A stretch of DNA of 48,532 bases, taken from positions 1 through 48,532 of the forward strand of contig CAMVIN010000004.1 in NCBI GenBank assembly GCA_947167565.1. The letters are read 5' to 3'. Positions within the stretch are counted from its first letter, which is position 1. The number at the start of each line of letters is the position of its first letter. Of the stretch, positions 28,002 to 37,406 are shown piece by piece. Both the position numbers and the translations under genes were made by a program. This stretch comes from an uncultured Clostridia bacterium (GTDB lineage: Bacteria; Bacillota; Clostridia; Lachnospirales; Lachnospiraceae). Below the pieces are notes generated by a model. That model saw nothing but the letters and a program-made list of their open reading frames with translations. It ran no database searches and had not been told where the DNA came from.

Positions 28002-29456
28002 CTATTTTGCTCCTTCTCCATGCAAAACGACCGCAACCGTCTTTAATAATATCCTAATATCGAGTCCAAATGACCACTCGGCAATATACTGCCTGTCCAG
28101 AGCAACTACCTCTTCAAAATCCTGAATATCACTTCGTCCACTGACCTGCCACATACCGGTCAGCCCCGGTTTCATAGAAAGCCTTCCCCTGTGATGCGGA
28201 TTATACTTTTCCCACTCATCAACAGTCGGTGGCCGCGTGCCAACCAGACTCATATCCCCTTTTAATATATTTAAAAACTGCGGAAACTCATCCAGTGAAT
28301 GTTTTCTGATAAAATTACCAATCCCTTTTCCCGGTCCTTTCTCACTACCGATAATCCGGGGATCATTTTCTATCTTGAACATCATGCCATCTTCCACCTC
28401 ATTTTGCTCAAGCAGTTCTCTTTTTCTCTCCTCCGCATCCATGTACATGCTTCGGAATTTATATATTTTAAACAGCTTACCATTGCGTCCCACCCGCATC
28501 TGCGAAAAGAAAACCGGTCCCGGATCCTGTAAATAAATAGCCGGACCAATTGTCAAAAACAAAATCCCGGTACAGATGCAGCCGGCAATCCCTCCCAATA
28601 TATCCAGCGCACGTTTCGCCAAAGCATCGCGCATACGGAGAATATTCGAACTGACTGTCACAACCGTATAACCGCTCATATTCTGTAAATATTTATTTCT
28701 CGCCATCAGATTCAGCCTGTCATCCAGGCGCACATGAGTTACCATGCTCATATCAATCAACACATTAATCAGTTCTGTATAAAAATCATCCTCCTGCGGA
28801 ACATCAAAAAACACCTCATCAATCCAATCCCGGCAGATGTACTCAACAGCCGTCTGTCGATTTGCAACAACCGGTATTCCCTCAATGTTCTCCGGTAATT
28901 CTGCTACATCCTCCATCTTATCTACCAGAATCACACCGGTGAGACTATATTCACCATAGTTTTTTTCCAATATTTTTTTCGCATTTTCTTCGGCCCGGTT
29001 CATAGAGGTAATCAGAACCATGCAGTTTTTCCCCTTATTATCAGCCACGCGAATTCGGTGAATATACTTGAGTACGCTTCTCGAAAAAAAAGCCAGTGCC
29101 GTATAATAAACCGCATTACTACCCAAAATCACTCGTGAGAAACTTGTCCCCTGCTTAATCGTGAATAGATAGAACACAACAGACAGCATTACCAGCAAAG
29201 AAGTTTTTATTGCACTAATAAACTCCCGGTAGTATCCGCGAGCTAATATGCCTTGAAAAGTGCTAAAACTTATTAAAATAAATATTTGAAATAAAACTGA
29301 AATAATCGCATAATTGCGATAAAGCAAACTTGAATAAGGATTCACTAACCCATGTCTTATAAAACAAGAAAGAAGGAAAGCCACCTGAAAGCATATAATA
29401 TCCATAAGAATGAAATCCAAATGTTTCATCCAGCCCTGCAGTCGTCTGCGATACAT
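28002..29456 (-). CDS. Polyprenyl-phosphate sugar phosphotransferase (exopolysaccharide initiating transferase)
   Basis: 484 aa; multi-TM N-terminus, CoA-binding-like domain, KRALDILGGIAG..., PGPVFFSQMRVGRNGKLFKIYKFRSMYMDAE, HSLDEFPQFLNILKGDMSLVGTRPP, KPGLTGMWQVSGRSD. Confidence 0.96.
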   Translation of the reverse strand: MYRRRLQGWMKHLDFILMDIICFQVAFLLSCFIRHGLVNPYSSLLYRNYAIISVLFQIFILISFSTFQGILARGYYREFISAIKTSLLVMLSVVFYLFTIKQGTSFSRVILGSNAVYYTALAFFSRSVLKYIHRIRVADNKGKNCMVLITSMNRAEENAKKILEKNYGEYSLTGVILVDKMEDVAELPENIEGIPVVANRQTAVEYICRDWIDEVFFDVPQEDDFYTELINVLIDMSMVTHVRLDDRLNLMARNKYLQNMSGYTVVTVSSNILRMRDALAKRALDILGGIAGCICTGILFLTIGPAIYLQDPGPVFFSQMRVGRNGKLFKIYKFRSMYMDAEERKRELLEQNEVEDGMMFKIENDPRIIGSEKGPGKGIGNFIRKHSLDEFPQFLNILKGDMSLVGTRPPTVDEWEKYNPHHRGRLSMKPGLTGMWQVSGRSDIQDFEEVVALDRQYIAEWSFGLDIRILLKTVAVVLHGEGAK

Positions 29457-29491
29457 ATGCGGTGACCTCCTTCAAACTATTCTAAGTAATA

Positions 29492-30046
29492 TTAAACTTT
29501 AGCCTTCTTAATTTTTCCTTTGAAACCGGCTTTCTTAAGATTCTTCTTAAGTTTCTTCAAGTTTTTCTTAGAAATCTTCTTGTTCACTTTGATTGTGATC
29601 TTCTTTGTATTAAGACCTTTGAAAGCACCCTTCTTTACAGTAATAGCGCTCTTTCCTTTGAGAACCAAAGTCTTCAGCTTTGTACCTTTGAATGCATTCT
29701 TGTTGATCTTTTTGATTGTGTTAGGAAGTGTAATCTTGGTAGCTTTCTTAGCATTCTTGAATGCATTAGCAGCCACTACAGTAACCTTGTAAGATACACC
29801 GTCAACCTTAACCGTTGCAGCTACTGTTACACTCTTCTTTGTTGTCTTCTTAACAGCGTTGAGTGTTGCTGTACCTGATGACGTAGTTGATACTGTACTT
29901 CCATTTGTTGCAGTTACTTTCGAAGCATCCTCTGGTTCTGTACTTGTTGTCGGGCTCGCTGTTGCTGCTTTAGCAACATTAACGGTTCCGAATGCAAGAG
30001 CTGCAGCCATCGTGCAAACAAGTACCTTTTTCATAGCCTTTACCAT
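29492..30046 (-). CDS. Secreted Lys-rich BspA-type leucine-rich-repeat-like protein, 184 aa
   Basis: Signal peptide; LRR_5-like AFKNAKKATKITLPNTIKKINKNAFKGTKLKTLVLKGKSAITVKKGAFKG. Confidence 0.82.
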   Translation of the reverse strand: MVKAMKKVLVCTMAAALAFGTVNVAKAATASPTTSTEPEDASKVTATNGSTVSTTSSGTATLNAVKKTTKKSVTVAATVKVDGVSYKVTVVAANAFKNAKKATKITLPNTIKKINKNAFKGTKLKTLVLKGKSAITVKKGAFKGLNTKKITIKVNKKISKKNLKKLKKNLKKAGFKGKIKKAKV

Positions 30047-30115
30047 TTTGAAATGCTCCCCCTTTCTTAGAATATAATATATTATATTTGAATAACAGCA
30101 GTGCCCTGCTGAAAC

Positions 30116-30952
30116 TCACTTATTAAGAGACTCGCCGTAATAGGCTTCTTCTGTCTTTCCATATCCATATCCGTATCCATAACCATACCGGCTGCCATAA
30201 CCATAATATTTTTTGCGGTAGTAGTACTTACCGCCATACCTTTTCGAATAATAACCGCTCCCGGCCCCCTCAACACGATTCAACACAATCCCGAGAAGCG
30301 GGCAATTCGCCCTCTCTAACTGGCGGATGGAGTTCTTTACCATCGTCTTCGATGTCACGCCGCCTCGAACCACCAGGACGGCCCCATCGCACAGATTACC
30401 AATCCGCTCACCGTCTGAGACGAGATTAAGCGGCGGCGCATCGATAAGTACATATCGGTATTTCTCACCCATGTACTGAAGCATCTGTTCAAATTTTTCA
30501 CTTTCCAAAAGAAGTGATGGATTGATAACATTATCTACATTCGGAAGAATATCTCCCCCCTCATATTCGGTATGAAGTATCGCCTCTTCAATATCAAAAT
30601 CACCTGCCAGATATTGAGAAGTTCCCTGAATCTTTTTGCCATCTTCCCTCTGTATCTCATACTTGTCACTCGTAACCGACTTACGAAGGTCGGCATCAAG
30701 CAGAATGGCAGACGTCTCACTCTTTGCCATCTGATGCCATAACTGCATGGCCACAAAACTCTTTCCCTCATTCGGCATCGTGCTAATCACCAAAATCTTT
30801 TTCACATCATTGCCGAGGAAACTAATATTGATTCGAAGACGGTTCATCGCCTCCTCCATCGCATAGGGAAGAGTCGGCATATTTCCTAAAATAACTCTAT
30901 TTCTTTGCTGACCCACGTCTCTGTTTCCTCCTCTTTCTCTTTTCCTTCTCAA
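30116..30952 (-). CDS. CpsD/CapB-type bacterial tyrosine kinase with Tyr-rich tail
   Basis: KKILVISTMPNEGKSFVAMQLW, AILLDADLRKS, YVLIDAPP; C-terminal YYYRKKYYGYGSRYGYGYGYGYGK. Exact start codon uncertain because the ORF overlaps the upstream gene. Confidence 0.93.
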   Translation of the reverse strand: MRRKRERGGNRDVGQQRNRVILGNMPTLPYAMEEAMNRLRINISFLGNDVKKILVISTMPNEGKSFVAMQLWHQMAKSETSAILLDADLRKSVTSDKYEIQREDGKKIQGTSQYLAGDFDIEEAILHTEYEGGDILPNVDNVINPSLLLESEKFEQMLQYMGEKYRYVLIDAPPLNLVSDGERIGNLCDGAVLVVRGGVTSKTMVKNSIRQLERANCPLLGIVLNRVEGAGSGYYSKRYGGKYYYRKKYYGYGSRYGYGYGYGYGKTEEAYYGESLNK

Positions 30953-31697
30953 TCTCTTTTTCTTTCTTGTCAGAAATCTCCTCGATGTCCCCCTCTGGAA
31001 TAACCGTCAATGGCATAATACCAAACGCCTTCTCCACATCTTCAGCCGACTGCATTGTATCGTCTGTGACATAGAAAAATGTCAATACTGCAATGAGTAC
31101 AAAGGTAAGTCCCAGCGCACCTATCATGATATTTTTAGAATAGCTTGGAGAACTCTTTCTCTTTGGCACAATTGCCTTTTCTGCAATATGCGGCTCCGGT
31201 GTCTCCATGAGTTTAGGAAGTTCAACGGCGGCCTTCTCAGCAAGGGCATTCGCAATTTTTGAAGCTTCTTCCGGATTCGGACTCTCCACCGATATCGTCA
31301 GTATCCGGGTATCCTCTACCGTTGCTATCGACACCATACTTAACAACTGTTCATAGGTGTATTTCAACTTTTCATCCGAAATAACATCCTCAAAAATCGG
31401 ACGAATCTTAATCATCTCTTCGTAGTCACTGGATAATGAAGTACCAAGATTCAAATCTGTCAAATCCACAACAGAGTCGCTCGATGCCGATACCATATAC
31501 ATCTTTGCAGTGGCAGTGTATTTCGGGGTAATCATAAATTTTGTAACAAGTCCCGCAATCAATGCACCAATCACAAACGTAACGATAATAAAGAGCAAAC
31601 GGCTGCGGAAGTAGAACAGCAATCCTAGCAAATCAATTTCTATTTCGTCATCATTATCCTGAAACTGAACCGTCTCGTTCTGATTTTCTGGTTTCAT
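30897..31697 (-). CDS. Wzz/YveK family polysaccharide chain-length/kinase-modulator protein
   Basis: 266 aa; EIDLLGLLFYFRSRLLFIIVTFVIGALIAGLV... two TM helices, Lys/Arg-rich C-terminus, adjacent BY-kinase. Confidence 0.92.
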   Translation of the reverse strand: MKPENQNETVQFQDNDDEIEIDLLGLLFYFRSRLLFIIVTFVIGALIAGLVTKFMITPKYTATAKMYMVSASSDSVVDLTDLNLGTSLSSDYEEMIKIRPIFEDVISDEKLKYTYEQLLSMVSIATVEDTRILTISVESPNPEEASKIANALAEKAAVELPKLMETPEPHIAEKAIVPKRKSSPSYSKNIMIGALGLTFVLIAVLTFFYVTDDTMQSAEDVEKAFGIMPLTVIPEGDIEEISDKKEKEIEKEKRKRRKQRRGSAKK

Positions 31698-31780
31698 CTT
31701 TCATTTTCTCCTCATAATTTATACAGTCACAATATATGAGAACATTTATTTGTGACATTTTTGTGTCACAATATGTCAAA

Positions 31781-32842
31781 TTATGTCTCATTCTGTCTTT
31801 TTTGCAAATTGCACAATTTTGTCATAACCTCAACCAAGGATTCACAGGACGGATAAAATTCCGCATGATCAATGCCATCCCCCAGTGCTTGTCCCACTTT
31901 GTTTTCACCTTTTAACACCAACGTTCCCTTACTTTTGCTCGCATTCATGGCCTCTGCCATACGCGACAGTTTTCCTGATGAAATATTCGTCGTCGCTTCT
32001 TTTTTGTATTTAGAAAAAACTTTATTAAGAAATGTGGGCTCGCTTTTTACTTTTTGCTTTATTTTCTCCATCAAGCCTTTCATGTACTGCTTTTGTCTCT
32101 TCATGCGGGATGTATTCTTCTCATCACCCACACCATAACGGTCGTGAATATAATGATATGCCTGTTCATCCGTCAGCGTAAGAGTAGTCCCCTTTACCAT
32201 CGCCGAATCAACATCAGAAAAATCTTCTTCCAGCGTAACTTCAACTCCCCCTACTTCCTGATTCAATTTCGGAATATCATCCATATTCATAGCATAATAA
32301 CCATCAATCGGGATTCCGCCAAGCATCTTAGAAACCGCTGTGACGGTGTTCTCGCAGCTCATCTCTGAATCGCCTCCGTACCAGTGAGCAGTACAGAGCT
32401 GAATCTCCGCCGTTGCCTCGCCGCTCCCATCTCTTGAAATCAGATTAACCTCGGTCATCGCATCGCGGTTCAACTGCAAAAAGCCATATTCATTCGCCGT
32501 CTTATCTACCACCATCAAAAGAAGAAAATCTGCCATATTCCCTCGATATTCCTCTCCCGTGCCCGACTCATTGCCACTTGCATCAGTTCCTATAATAAGA
32601 TATGTCTCAAGTTCATCATAATAATCATATTTGTCGCCGTTCAACTTAATTGTTCCAACCGGAGACTTGTCTGCTTCAACTGCCTCTGCCTCCATCTGTT
32701 CTGTGTCATCTATCAAAAATTCGTCTGTCATTTTGGCATCCACCCCGCCCTCAAAATGACGAAGAACCAGCCAGAAAGCAGCCATGACGGCAACTACACC
32801 AAGAAAAAGAAAGAATAATTTGATTTTTTCCTTTTTATGCAT
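31781..32842 (-). CDS. LytR-CpsA-Psr (LCP) family protein
   Basis: 353 aa; N-terminal TM, ADFLLLMVVDKTANEYGFLQLNRDAMTEV, HYIHDRYGVGDEKNTSRMKRQKQYM. Confidence 0.93.
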   Translation of the reverse strand: MHKKEKIKLFFLFLGVVAVMAAFWLVLRHFEGGVDAKMTDEFLIDDTEQMEAEAVEADKSPVGTIKLNGDKYDYYDELETYLIIGTDASGNESGTGEEYRGNMADFLLLMVVDKTANEYGFLQLNRDAMTEVNLISRDGSGEATAEIQLCTAHWYGGDSEMSCENTVTAVSKMLGGIPIDGYYAMNMDDIPKLNQEVGGVEVTLEEDFSDVDSAMVKGTTLTLTDEQAYHYIHDRYGVGDEKNTSRMKRQKQYMKGLMEKIKQKVKSEPTFLNKVFSKYKKEATTNISSGKLSRMAEAMNASKSKGTLVLKGENKVGQALGDGIDHAEFYPSCESLVEVMTKLCNLQKRQNET

Positions 32843-33545
32843 GTCCTCTTAACACCCTTTCACCCAATGTATCAATCTCTTCCAACAATTCCTGCCCCAT
32901 CTTCTTCCGCAGCACCGCTCTTCCCGATTCTAAGTTCGGCGGGCGGGTCGAAGTATTGTGACAGTCACTTCCCAACAATATTTCATAGCCTTCTTTTATA
33001 AATTTAAGGCAAAACCGACACTTCTTCCTATCCAGAAAACTCCCTGCATTCATCTGCGGATACAGCGGCAGGTCAAACATCTTATTCCAGACTTTTTTAT
33101 CTTTCTGATATCCGTAATATCTCTCAATATGAGCAAGTATCACCGTCAGTCTTCTCTTTTCAATTATATACCGCACTTCCCGGTACATTTCCTCTGTCCA
33201 CTGGGCAAATGGCAGTTCTATCAGAATCACATTCCCATTGCAAAAACAGAGTTTCGACAGCATCTCAGCTCTACTCATGCCCGGAAAATAATACACCTCC
33301 GCGCCAACATCAAAATCAGGCAATTCTCCCTCATACGAATTAGAAAAATCTTGAATTTTTTCAAAACTGTGCCGCCGTTTGCGCAAGTATTCATCCACAA
33401 CATCATATTCCGCATAAAAATGCGGGGTAAAAATAATCTTGTGAACTCCCTGTCTGACTTCTTCTTGAAGCATTTCTATTGATTGTTCCAAATTCCGGCT
33501 GCCATCATCAATCCCCGGCAGAATATGAGAGTGAAAGTCTATCAT
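32835..33545 (-). CDS. CpsB/YwqE-type PHP tyrosine-protein phosphatase
   Basis: MIDFHSHILPGIDDGSRNLEQSIEML, IIFTPHFYAEYD, ILLGSDCHNTSTRPPNL. ORF 32835..33593; SD (GGAAAGGGA) supports start at 33545. Confidence 0.94.
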   Translation of the reverse strand: MIDFHSHILPGIDDGSRNLEQSIEMLQEEVRQGVHKIIFTPHFYAEYDVVDEYLRKRRHSFEKIQDFSNSYEGELPDFDVGAEVYYFPGMSRAEMLSKLCFCNGNVILIELPFAQWTEEMYREVRYIIEKRRLTVILAHIERYYGYQKDKKVWNKMFDLPLYPQMNAGSFLDRKKCRFCLKFIKEGYEILLGSDCHNTSTRPPNLESGRAVLRKKMGQELLEEIDTLGERVLRGHA

Positions 33546-33607
33546 AATTGTCCCTTTCCTGACTTTGCACACAACATCTATGTCATTCTCCAAACACTAC
33601 TCTACCT

Positions 33608-33636
33608 ATTGTAAACTCCAATACACTTTTTGTCAA
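33608..33636 (-). promoter_or_regulatory. Candidate sigma-A promoter of the exopolysaccharide operon
   Basis: Minus strand TTGACA, 17 bp spacer, TACAAT, upstream of the CpsB-type phosphatase gene. Confidence 0.75.
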
Positions 33637-33708
33637 CCTGGCCAGAAACTTAAAATTTACCAAATTTTTTTATATTAATTTTATTTTTCAAGAATTTTTA
33701 TACAATTA

Positions 33709-34488
33709 TTATCTCCATGCCGCAGGGAACACGTACTCATCGCGATTATCCAATACGCCAAACTGATATCCCTCCCGACGCACATAATCAATAATCTGCC
33801 CCAGCACTTCCGCTGTCTCGTTCATCTCAGCAGAATCATGCAGCAAGATAATCGGCTGCTTGTATTTTGTCAAATCTTTTTTCACATTGTTTAAAATCAC
33901 AGAGCCTGCAATATTTCTTCCGACAGAGTCCTCTCCGGACACATTCCAGTCAAAACATTTTACTCCTTTTTCCTTCAATTTCGAGTGAAGAGAATCCACA
34001 TAATAACTGACATATCGATTATTACTTCCCCACGGAAAACGGTAGAGCTCCGGTTCTTTACCGATTACCTTCCGGATAACAGATGCCGCTTTTTCATAAT
34101 CTTCAAAAAACATTTTCTCATTTTGATACATTACTTTGGCATCATGACAGTAGGTATGAATCCCAATCGCATTCCCCTGTCGGATTGCTTTTTTTATGGT
34201 ACTTTCTGTCTCCTTCGTCACCTGTTCTCCAATTAGAAAAAAAGTTGCCACTGCGCACTTCTCCTTTAGTGTTTGCAAAATTTTCTCCGTATTTTCACTC
34301 GGTCCGTCATCAAAAGTCAGATATGCAATTTTTTCGGACTCAATTGCCGACGGACTAACAGGATCCTGTCCTTCCAAAATAAGGGCAGTGTCCACTGAAC
34401 GGACACTGCCCTTTCCTAAATTTACAATTTCAAAACCAACAAGAACCATAAGGGTACATAAACATATACGGTAACTCCATTTTTCCAT
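33709..34488 (-). CDS. Polysaccharide deacetylase (NodB homology) family protein
   Basis: 259 aa; signal anchor, IAYLTFDDGPSENTEKILQTLKEKCAVATFFLIGEQV, IGIHTYCHD, ILLHDSAEMNETAEVL. Confidence 0.94.
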   Translation of the reverse strand: MEKWSYRICLCTLMVLVGFEIVNLGKGSVRSVDTALILEGQDPVSPSAIESEKIAYLTFDDGPSENTEKILQTLKEKCAVATFFLIGEQVTKETESTIKKAIRQGNAIGIHTYCHDAKVMYQNEKMFFEDYEKAASVIRKVIGKEPELYRFPWGSNNRYVSYYVDSLHSKLKEKGVKCFDWNVSGEDSVGRNIAGSVILNNVKKDLTKYKQPIILLHDSAEMNETAEVLGQIIDYVRREGYQFGVLDNRDEYVFPAAWR

Positions 34489-34541
34489 AATGAATCACCC
34501 GCAGCAAAACTCATTATTATCTTATGCGCAGTATTTGTCCA

Positions 34542-34988
34542 TTATATCTGATTTTCTTTTCTGTTCATACACATTTCATCAAGAATGTGAAACAATACAA
34601 TTTTATAAATCAATACAATGCGAACATCCCTGTCACAATAGCGATTGCGAAAGAACTCAACCACCTTATATAAATAACACAAACTGATAATTCCAACAGT
34701 CACCCAGAACACAATAGGGAGCAAATTCAGTCCAACTAACATCAATACGCCAACCACATATCCAAGTGAGATATAAAAAAAGTTCCGACTGATTCGAATG
34801 GAGGTCTGAACAGAGCCCAAAAGTTCTTTTAAATCTTCATTCAAACTCTCCGAAGACTGTGACATCAAATCTGCATAGATGTCACAAAAAATGTCCATAC
34901 TCTCCTGTTTATTCAATTTCTCTGTATACATGGTATAACGTTCATGACCAAATTTGTGCTGAATCAACTTTCCCAATACACTTCTCAC
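34542..34988 (-). CDS. Hypothetical membrane protein, 148 aa
   Basis: Complete ORF with two hydrophobic segments (FFYISLGYVVGVLMLVGLNLLPIVFWVTVGIISLCYLY). Confidence 0.65.
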   Translation of the reverse strand: MRSVLGKLIQHKFGHERYTMYTEKLNKQESMDIFCDIYADLMSQSSESLNEDLKELLGSVQTSIRISRNFFYISLGYVVGVLMLVGLNLLPIVFWVTVGIISLCYLYKVVEFFRNRYCDRDVRIVLIYKIVLFHILDEMCMNRKENQI

Positions 34989-35065
34989 TGATTTTCTCCT
35001 TATCTGTATCCCATTTCACTTACCCTTATAGTATTCAGCAATATCTTGTTTCGTTATTCCTGCAT

Positions 35066-36115
35066 TTATACAAACTTGTAAATTGTTGTTGAATGAAACT
35101 CATCTCCTGCCTTCAATACACAGGACTTAAATTCTGGTATATTCATGGAATTCGGGAAATACTGAGTTTCGAAACACATACCTGTGCGCTTTGTGTATTC
35201 GCTTCCTCCCTTTCCCTCTTCCTTCACAATAAAGTTTCCGGAATAGAACTGCATCCCCGGCAAATCTGTATAAATTTCCATCACACGCCCTGTCGTGTCT
35301 TCAGAAACTTCAGCTACTTTTTCAAGTTTGCCATCTTCCTTATCAAGAACAAAGTTATGGTCATAGCCACCGGCAACATTGAGCGGTGTATAATCTTTAT
35401 CAATGTCCTTTCCGATTACTTTCCTGCTCCGGAAATCCATTGGTGTATCTGTGACATCAACAATTGTTCCATTTGGAATCAAGTCATCACTCGTCTCAGT
35501 GAAACCATTTGCCTTCAAAACAAGGTTGTGATCCGTAATCGTCCCACCATTATGACCTTTTAAATTAAAGTAGGTATGGTTGGTCGGATTACAAATCGTA
35601 TCTTTATCCGACTTCATTTTATAGTCAATTTTCAATTCATTCTCCTCTGTCAGCGTATAAGTGACGCTAATGTCAAGAGTTCCCGGATACCCCTGCTCCA
35701 TATCCGGACTGATGCGGGTAAATGTCACGCTGTCATCTGTTGTCTCTGCCTGATACATAACCTTATGGTATCCCGGAGTACCTCCATGGAGATTATTTTT
35801 TCCATCATTTTTCTCCAATTCATAGGTAGTTCCGTTCAATTCAAACTTCGCATCTCCAATTCGGTTTCCATGACGGCCAATGAACGCACCAAAAAAGCAG
35901 CCATTCACCTCATATCCTGCCACGTCATCAAAACCCAAAACGATATCCTCTGCCTTTCCTTCCTTGTCCGGCACATACAAATTGGAAATAATTGCACCAA
36001 AGTCCAACGCAGACACACTCATCCCTTTGCTGTTGGTAATAGTGTACTTTGTAACCTTTTCCCCTTTCTTTGTTGTCCCAAATGCCTCTGTTGTCATGCT
36101 CATAGTTTCCTCCAT
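35066..36115 (-). CDS. galM: Aldose 1-epimerase
   Basis: NSKGMSVSALDFGAIISNLYVPDKEG, GAFIGRHGNRIGDAKFELNG, NLHGGTPGYHKV, TNHTYFNLKGH, FETQYFPNSMNIPEF. Actual start may be MSMTTEAFG, 4 codons in. Confidence 0.95.
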   Translation of the reverse strand: MEETMSMTTEAFGTTKKGEKVTKYTITNSKGMSVSALDFGAIISNLYVPDKEGKAEDIVLGFDDVAGYEVNGCFFGAFIGRHGNRIGDAKFELNGTTYELEKNDGKNNLHGGTPGYHKVMYQAETTDDSVTFTRISPDMEQGYPGTLDISVTYTLTEENELKIDYKMKSDKDTICNPTNHTYFNLKGHNGGTITDHNLVLKANGFTETSDDLIPNGTIVDVTDTPMDFRSRKVIGKDIDKDYTPLNVAGGYDHNFVLDKEDGKLEKVAEVSEDTTGRVMEIYTDLPGMQFYSGNFIVKEEGKGGSEYTKRTGMCFETQYFPNSMNIPEFKSCVLKAGDEFHSTTIYKFV

Positions 36116-36163
36116 TCCGCCATTTCATGGCAATATATTTTATCTTAGAACTCTGCACGCTTC

Positions 36164-36964
36164 TCAGGCGTGCTTCTTTCGATGGATCTCATACATGAGA
36201 AGTGCCGCACTGACTGCAGCATTGAGCGACTCCAGTTCCCCCTCCATCGGAATAATTACTTTTTTATCTGCCCGACCGGCCACCGAATCACTAAGTCCAT
36301 TTGCCTCATTGCCAATAAGCACAGCAACCCGCCCGGAATAATCTTCCTCCGTGTAATCCTTTGTTCCTTTCAGATGAGCAGCATACACTGAATAATCTTC
36401 TTTTTTCAGACGTTCTACTTCTGTCGTCATGTCTTCACAGATATAATACGGCACCCGAAAAAGTGCTCCCATTGTCGAGCGGACAACCTTCGGATTAAAC
36501 AAATCCACACAATCACTGCTCATAATAATCCCCGACATTCCGGCGCCCTCCGCCGTCCGGAGCATCGTCCCCAAGTTTCCGGGATCCTGTATGTTTTCCA
36601 GGCATAATACTGCCGCCTGTCCGGATTCCATAAAATCCGACCTTTGATATTCGGGCATTCGCACAAGCGCCAGAATCCCCTGTGGTGACACTGTATCAGA
36701 CAATTCCCGAAATAAATTTTCTGATAGAAGCTCTGTAGGAACTCCACTTTCTATCACGGCAAATTCATCTTCTGTCACCTTTTCCCTTAACTGCCCTGCC
36801 GAATCAGCAGAAATGTACAATTTCGACACAAGATGATGTCTCAAAGCCTCTCCTACCATCTTCCAGCCCTCAACAACAAAACATTTTTCTTTCCGACGGA
36901 ATCTAGAATTTTTAATTAATTTTTGTAAATATTTTATCTGAACATTACTCTGACTTTCAATCAA
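36164..36964 (-). CDS. TrmH/SpoU family RNA 2'-O-methyltransferase
   Basis: 266 aa; LENIQDPGNLGTMLRTAEGAGM, VRSTMGALFRVPY, VLIGNEANGLSD, IPMEGELESLNAAVSAALLMYE. Confidence 0.94.
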   Translation of the reverse strand: MIESQSNVQIKYLQKLIKNSRFRRKEKCFVVEGWKMVGEALRHHLVSKLYISADSAGQLREKVTEDEFAVIESGVPTELLSENLFRELSDTVSPQGILALVRMPEYQRSDFMESGQAAVLCLENIQDPGNLGTMLRTAEGAGMSGIIMSSDCVDLFNPKVVRSTMGALFRVPYYICEDMTTEVERLKKEDYSVYAAHLKGTKDYTEEDYSGRVAVLIGNEANGLSDSVAGRADKKVIIPMEGELESLNAAVSAALLMYEIHRKKHA

Positions 36965-36974
36965 TACTTTTCCC

Positions 36975-37406
36975 CTATCTGCTCCATGTTAATAACAATT
37001 CCTTCTCACCTGTACTCTCTTCCAGCCTCTCGGACTGCACTTTAAATCCCTCACGCATATAAAATCTGACCGCATGAGTATTTTTCTCATATACCGCTAT
37101 CGAAAGTTCATCTTCTTCCATTTTCAGATAATCAAGAAGAATTTTACCAATATAATGTTTTCTGGCTTTCTCCAAAGCAAACTGAGCAATAATAAAATTC
37201 TGCATAGCTCCGATGAAAGCAAGAATTTCTCCATTTTCTTCCCATACATACACAGTAGCCATCGGTATAATCCGCTTGATTTCACCAAAATTCTTCTGCC
37301 AGTATTTTTTAGGCACAAAATCGTGTACCTGTAAATTAGAAATCAGCCAGACCTCCATCACCTCATCAAGGTCTTCCGGTTCAAATCTTCGTATCAAGCC
37401 CCTCAC
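36975..37406 (-). CDS. GNAT family N-acetyltransferase
   Basis: 143 aa; [61 protein letters not shown]. Confidence 0.87.
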   Translation of the reverse strand: MRGLIRRFEPEDLDEVMEVWLISNLQVHDFVPKKYWQKNFGEIKRIIPMATVYVWEENGEILAFIGAMQNFIIAQFALEKARKHYIGKILLDYLKMEEDELSIAVYEKNTHAVRFYMREGFKVQSERLEESTGEKELLLTWSR

